Below, one piece after another: positions 5,083-6,849 of a DNA stretch of 6,849 nucleotides. Both the position numbers and the translations under genes were made by a program. The notes beneath the pieces were generated by a model that was not told the origin of the DNA, searched no databases, and saw nothing but the letters and a program-made list of their open reading frames with translations. This stretch comes from Bacteroidales bacterium UBA1208 (GTDB lineage: Bacteria > Bacteroidota > Bacteroidia > Bacteroidales > P3). Position 1 is the first letter of the stretch. Each line of letters begins with the position of its first letter. The DNA is taken from positions 29,020-35,868 of the forward strand of contig DBXQ01000084.1 of the NCBI GenBank assembly GCA_002309955.1, given 5' to 3'.

Positions 5083-6690
5083 ATGAAAAAAATAATAACC
5101 GCAATCATGCTTCTGGCGGCCACAGCAACCGTCTCGGCTCAGATGACCGACCACAACAACAACCTCCAGCTCACCCTTGGCGGAGGTGTCCACACCCTGC
5201 TCTATTCCCCCCTCGAAGGAGAATACCATTTGGGCTTTGGCGGCCTTGCCGGCATCGAATACCAATACATGTTCAACCACCACTGGGGACTCAGCCTTGG
5301 CGTCCAAGCCAGCACCCTTGCCAGCTCGGCCAAATACAGCTACCCCATCGTTGAAAAGAACATCTCGCTCCCCGGAGCCTATTACAATGCCGATGTCACA
5401 ACCAACCTCTACAACCTCAGAGAATCGCAGCAGGCCGTCCTCTTCAGCGTACCCCTGCAACTCGTCTTCCGTGCTCCCGTCAGCCCCAAAAGCGCTTTCC
5501 AGATGGGTCTCGGTGCCGCCCTCGATCTGCCCCGTTTCGGCACCTACAAAGTAGTTGAAGGCAACTACAGCCGCTCTGCCTACATGCCCCGCACCAACGT
5601 CACCTACGACGACATGCCTGCTCACGGCCTTGGCCGCTACTCATTCACTCCCTCCGACGGCAAACTCCAACTCTCCGAACTCACCTGGAGCGCACTCTGC
5701 GACCTCGGATTCGTCATCAACTGCAACAACGCCCTCGGCATCTACCTGGGCATCTATGGCAAATACGGTTTCCAGAACATCAACACCCTTTCCGACAACC
5801 AAGCCATGCAGTACAACTACAACTCCCAATACAACAACACCTTTGCCTCCGACCGCGTCAAGAATGTCAATCCCCTCGAAGCCGGTATCAAAATCGCCCT
5901 CCGCATAGGCATGGGTCGCGACGTTGACTGGAGAGAAATCCAGGCTGCCGAAGCCGCCGCCGCTGCACAGGCCGAGGCCGAGCGTCTTGCCGCCGAAGCA
6001 CAGGCCGAAGCCGAACGCAAAGCCGCCGAAGAGCGCGCCCTGGCCGAAGCCATCGCCAAAGAAAAAGCCGAGGCCGAAGCACGCGCCAAAGCCGTTGCCG
6101 ACTCCATAGCCCGTGTACATGCCGCCGAGCGTGCCCAAGCCGAAGCCCAGGCCAAAGCCCAAGCCGAAGCCCTCGCCAAAGCTCAAGCCGAGAAAGACTC
6201 TCTTGCCAAGGCTAAAGCCGAAGCCGAAGCACGCCTGAAAGCCGAAGCCGCCGCACGCGCCGAAGCCGAAGCACGCGCCAAAGCCGAGGCCGAAGCACGC
6301 GAACGTGCCCGTGCCGAACAACGCGCTCGTGAAGAAGCCGCCTTCGTGGCCGGCTACAAAGATGTAGCCTATTTCGAAACCGGCAAAGACATGCCCATCT
6401 TTGGCCAGCTCAACGAAGACTCCTGGATCAACCTCAAAAACATCATGGACAAGCACCCCGAAGTCAAAGTGACCATCACCGGCCATACCGACAACGTAGG
6501 CAAACCCGAATCGAACATGAAACTGTCACAGAACCGTGCCAACAACATCAAGAAGATGCTTGTCGAGAAAGGCATCCCTGCCAACCGCATCACCGCTATC
6601 GGCAAGGGTGAAAACGAGCCCGTCGAAAGCAACGCCACCCCCGAAGGCCGCGCCAAGAACCGCCGCATCGAAATCACCATCGGCAAATAA
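5083..6690 (+). CDS. Outer-membrane beta-barrel protein with long helical linker and OmpA-type peptidoglycan-binding domain
   Basis: 535 residues. Residues 1-19 are a signal peptide (MKKII, hydrophobic core, VSA before Gln20). Residues about 25-285 show alternating amphipathic segments with many Gly and aromatic residues (LQLTLGGGVHTL, GLSLGVQAS, IYLGIYGKYGF, AGIKIALRIGMG), as in an outer-membrane beta-barrel. Residues 287-423 are almost wholly Ala, Glu, Lys, Arg and Gln without Gly or Pro, predicting one long helix or coiled coil. Residues about 424-535 are an OmpA C-terminal domain: TGHTDNVG, LSQNRANNIKKML, GIPANRI, GKGENEP and AKNRRIEI. Asp470 and Arg485 have the 15-residue spacing of E. 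coli OmpA Asp271 and Arg286, which bind diaminopimelate in peptidoglycan. The protein should tie the outer membrane to the cell wall. Its 42-base distance from the YDG-repeat gene suggests a shared transcript, but the barrel lacks features I would use to assign it to the PorP/SprF family, so a role in T9SS export is only a possibility. Confidence 0.9.
   Translation: MKKIITAIMLLAATATVSAQMTDHNNNLQLTLGGGVHTLLYSPLEGEYHLGFGGLAGIEYQYMFNHHWGLSLGVQASTLASSAKYSYPIVEKNISLPGAYYNADVTTNLYNLRESQQAVLFSVPLQLVFRAPVSPKSAFQMGLGAALDLPRFGTYKVVEGNYSRSAYMPRTNVTYDDMPAHGLGRYSFTPSDGKLQLSELTWSALCDLGFVINCNNALGIYLGIYGKYGFQNINTLSDNQAMQYNYNSQYNNTFASDRVKNVNPLEAGIKIALRIGMGRDVDWREIQAAEAAAAAQAEAERLAAEAQAEAERKAAEERALAEAIAKEKAEAEARAKAVADSIARVHAAERAQAEAQAKAQAEALAKAQAEKDSLAKAKAEAEARLKAEAAARAEAEARAKAEAEARERARAEQRAREEAAFVAGYKDVAYFETGKDMPIFGQLNEDSWINLKNIMDKHPEVKVTITGHTDNVGKPESNMKLSQNRANNIKKMLVEKGIPANRITAIGKGENEPVESNATPEGRAKNRRIEITIGK
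5941..6342 (+). repeat. Low-complexity Ala/Glu/Lys-coding repeat region
   Basis: The stretch is built from recurring GCCGAAGCC, GCCAAAGCC and GAAGCACGC units; GCCGAAGCACGC recurs at several places (around 6070, 6225, 6265 and 6290). It encodes the A-E-A-[RK]-A helix between barrel and OmpA domain. The units are irregular and scattered rather than a strict tandem array, but the similarity could allow in-frame length change by recombination. Confidence 0.75.
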
Positions 6691-6704
6691 TACCGATCCA
6701 AACA

Positions 6705-6722
6705 GGCAGACAACCCTCTGCC
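6705..6722 (+). other. Small hairpin in the 3' untranslated region
   Basis: GGCAGA (6705-6710) and TCTGCC (6717-6722) form a perfect 6-bp stem around CAACCC, 14 bases after the stop codon. No T-run follows, so it is not a terminator by itself. It sits just before the terminator hairpin and may stabilise the 3' end of the transcript. Confidence 0.5.
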
Positions 6723-6726
6723 ACAT

Positions 6727-6763
6727 AAAAAGAGGCCAGCCGCGGGGATGGCCTCTATTGTTT
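6727..6763. terminator. Probable bidirectional terminator after the OmpA-like gene
   Basis: AGAGGCCA (6731-6738) and TGGCCTCT (6749-6756) form a perfect 8-bp stem with a 10-base loop. Read on the + strand it is followed by ATTGTTT, a modest T-rich tract. Read on the - strand the stem runs into a stretch of T (complement of A at 6727-6731), a better U-tract. It can therefore end the upstream genes and possibly a convergent gene lying beyond the window. Confidence 0.75.
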
Positions 6764-6849
6764 CCAACCCCTACCAAAGACCGCTGCATGCACACTCATC
6801 GGCAGCCCATCCCCCGCTCGTTTTACCTCAGTTCTCCCATCGTTCTCCC

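Noticed and set aside
5083..5940. Barrel of the OmpA-like protein as a PorP/SprF type IX membrane protein.
   Set aside because: I do not see the usual N-terminal pattern of that family (an NPA-type motif soon after the signal peptide). The neighbour being T9SS cargo is not enough.
5641..6486. A Gly/Phe-rich minus-strand frame opposite the OmpA-like gene.
   Set aside because: The G-F-G repeats are the antisense of the Ala/Glu/Lys coding repeats; the sense frame has signal peptide, barrel and OmpA motifs.
6788..6849. A possible plus-strand open frame starting at ATG 6788 and running off the window.
   Set aside because: Only about 20 codons, no ribosome-binding or promoter signal, no recognisable N-terminal features.

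Overview
The window looks like a chromosomal piece of a member of the Bacteroidota, most likely the order Bacteroidales. Two proteins end in type IX secretion system (T9SS) sorting domains, all three exported proteins have a signal peptide whose predicted cleavage leaves an N-terminal Gln, Shine-Dalgarno sequences are weak or absent, and the one promoter-like motif fits the Bacteroides -7 consensus TAnnTTTG. A lysine-fermentation gene at the left edge suggests an amino-acid-fermenting anaerobe. I cannot name the species.

Layout, all genes on the + strand: (1) 1-459, the C-terminal part of kce (3-keto-5-aminohexanoate cleavage enzyme), closed by a strong hairpin terminator at 479-509. (2) 536-2863, a secreted protein of the peptidylarginine deiminase/agmatine deiminase family (Porphyromonas PPAD type) with a TTG start, an Ig-like region carrying an Asp/Thr-rich insert, and a T9SS sorting domain; a terminator lies at 2887-2926. 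(3) An AT-rich gap with a promoter-like element at 3029-3036. (4) 3091-5040, a secreted repeat protein with four YDG-type repeats of about 88 residues and a T9SS sorting domain. (5) Only 42 bases later, 5083-6690, an outer-membrane beta-barrel joined by a 137-residue Ala/Glu/Lys-rich helix to an OmpA-type peptidoglycan-binding domain. (6) Two hairpins at 6705-6756, the second of which looks like a bidirectional terminator. The last ~85 bases hold nothing I can call. No stretch over 300 bases lacks a gene, and I found no tRNA, rRNA, CRISPR array or insertion sequence.

The last two genes probably form one transcription unit for a surface protein and an envelope-anchoring porin-like protein. The deiminase gene sits between two terminators and is probably a separate unit. 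Functionally the window combines amino-acid catabolism (kce) with surface or secreted proteins (deiminase, YDG repeat protein, OmpA-like protein). No wholly new system is evident. The points most worth following are the PPAD-like secreted deiminase, whose substrate-binding loop appears to differ from PPAD, and the long rigid linker in the OmpA-like protein.
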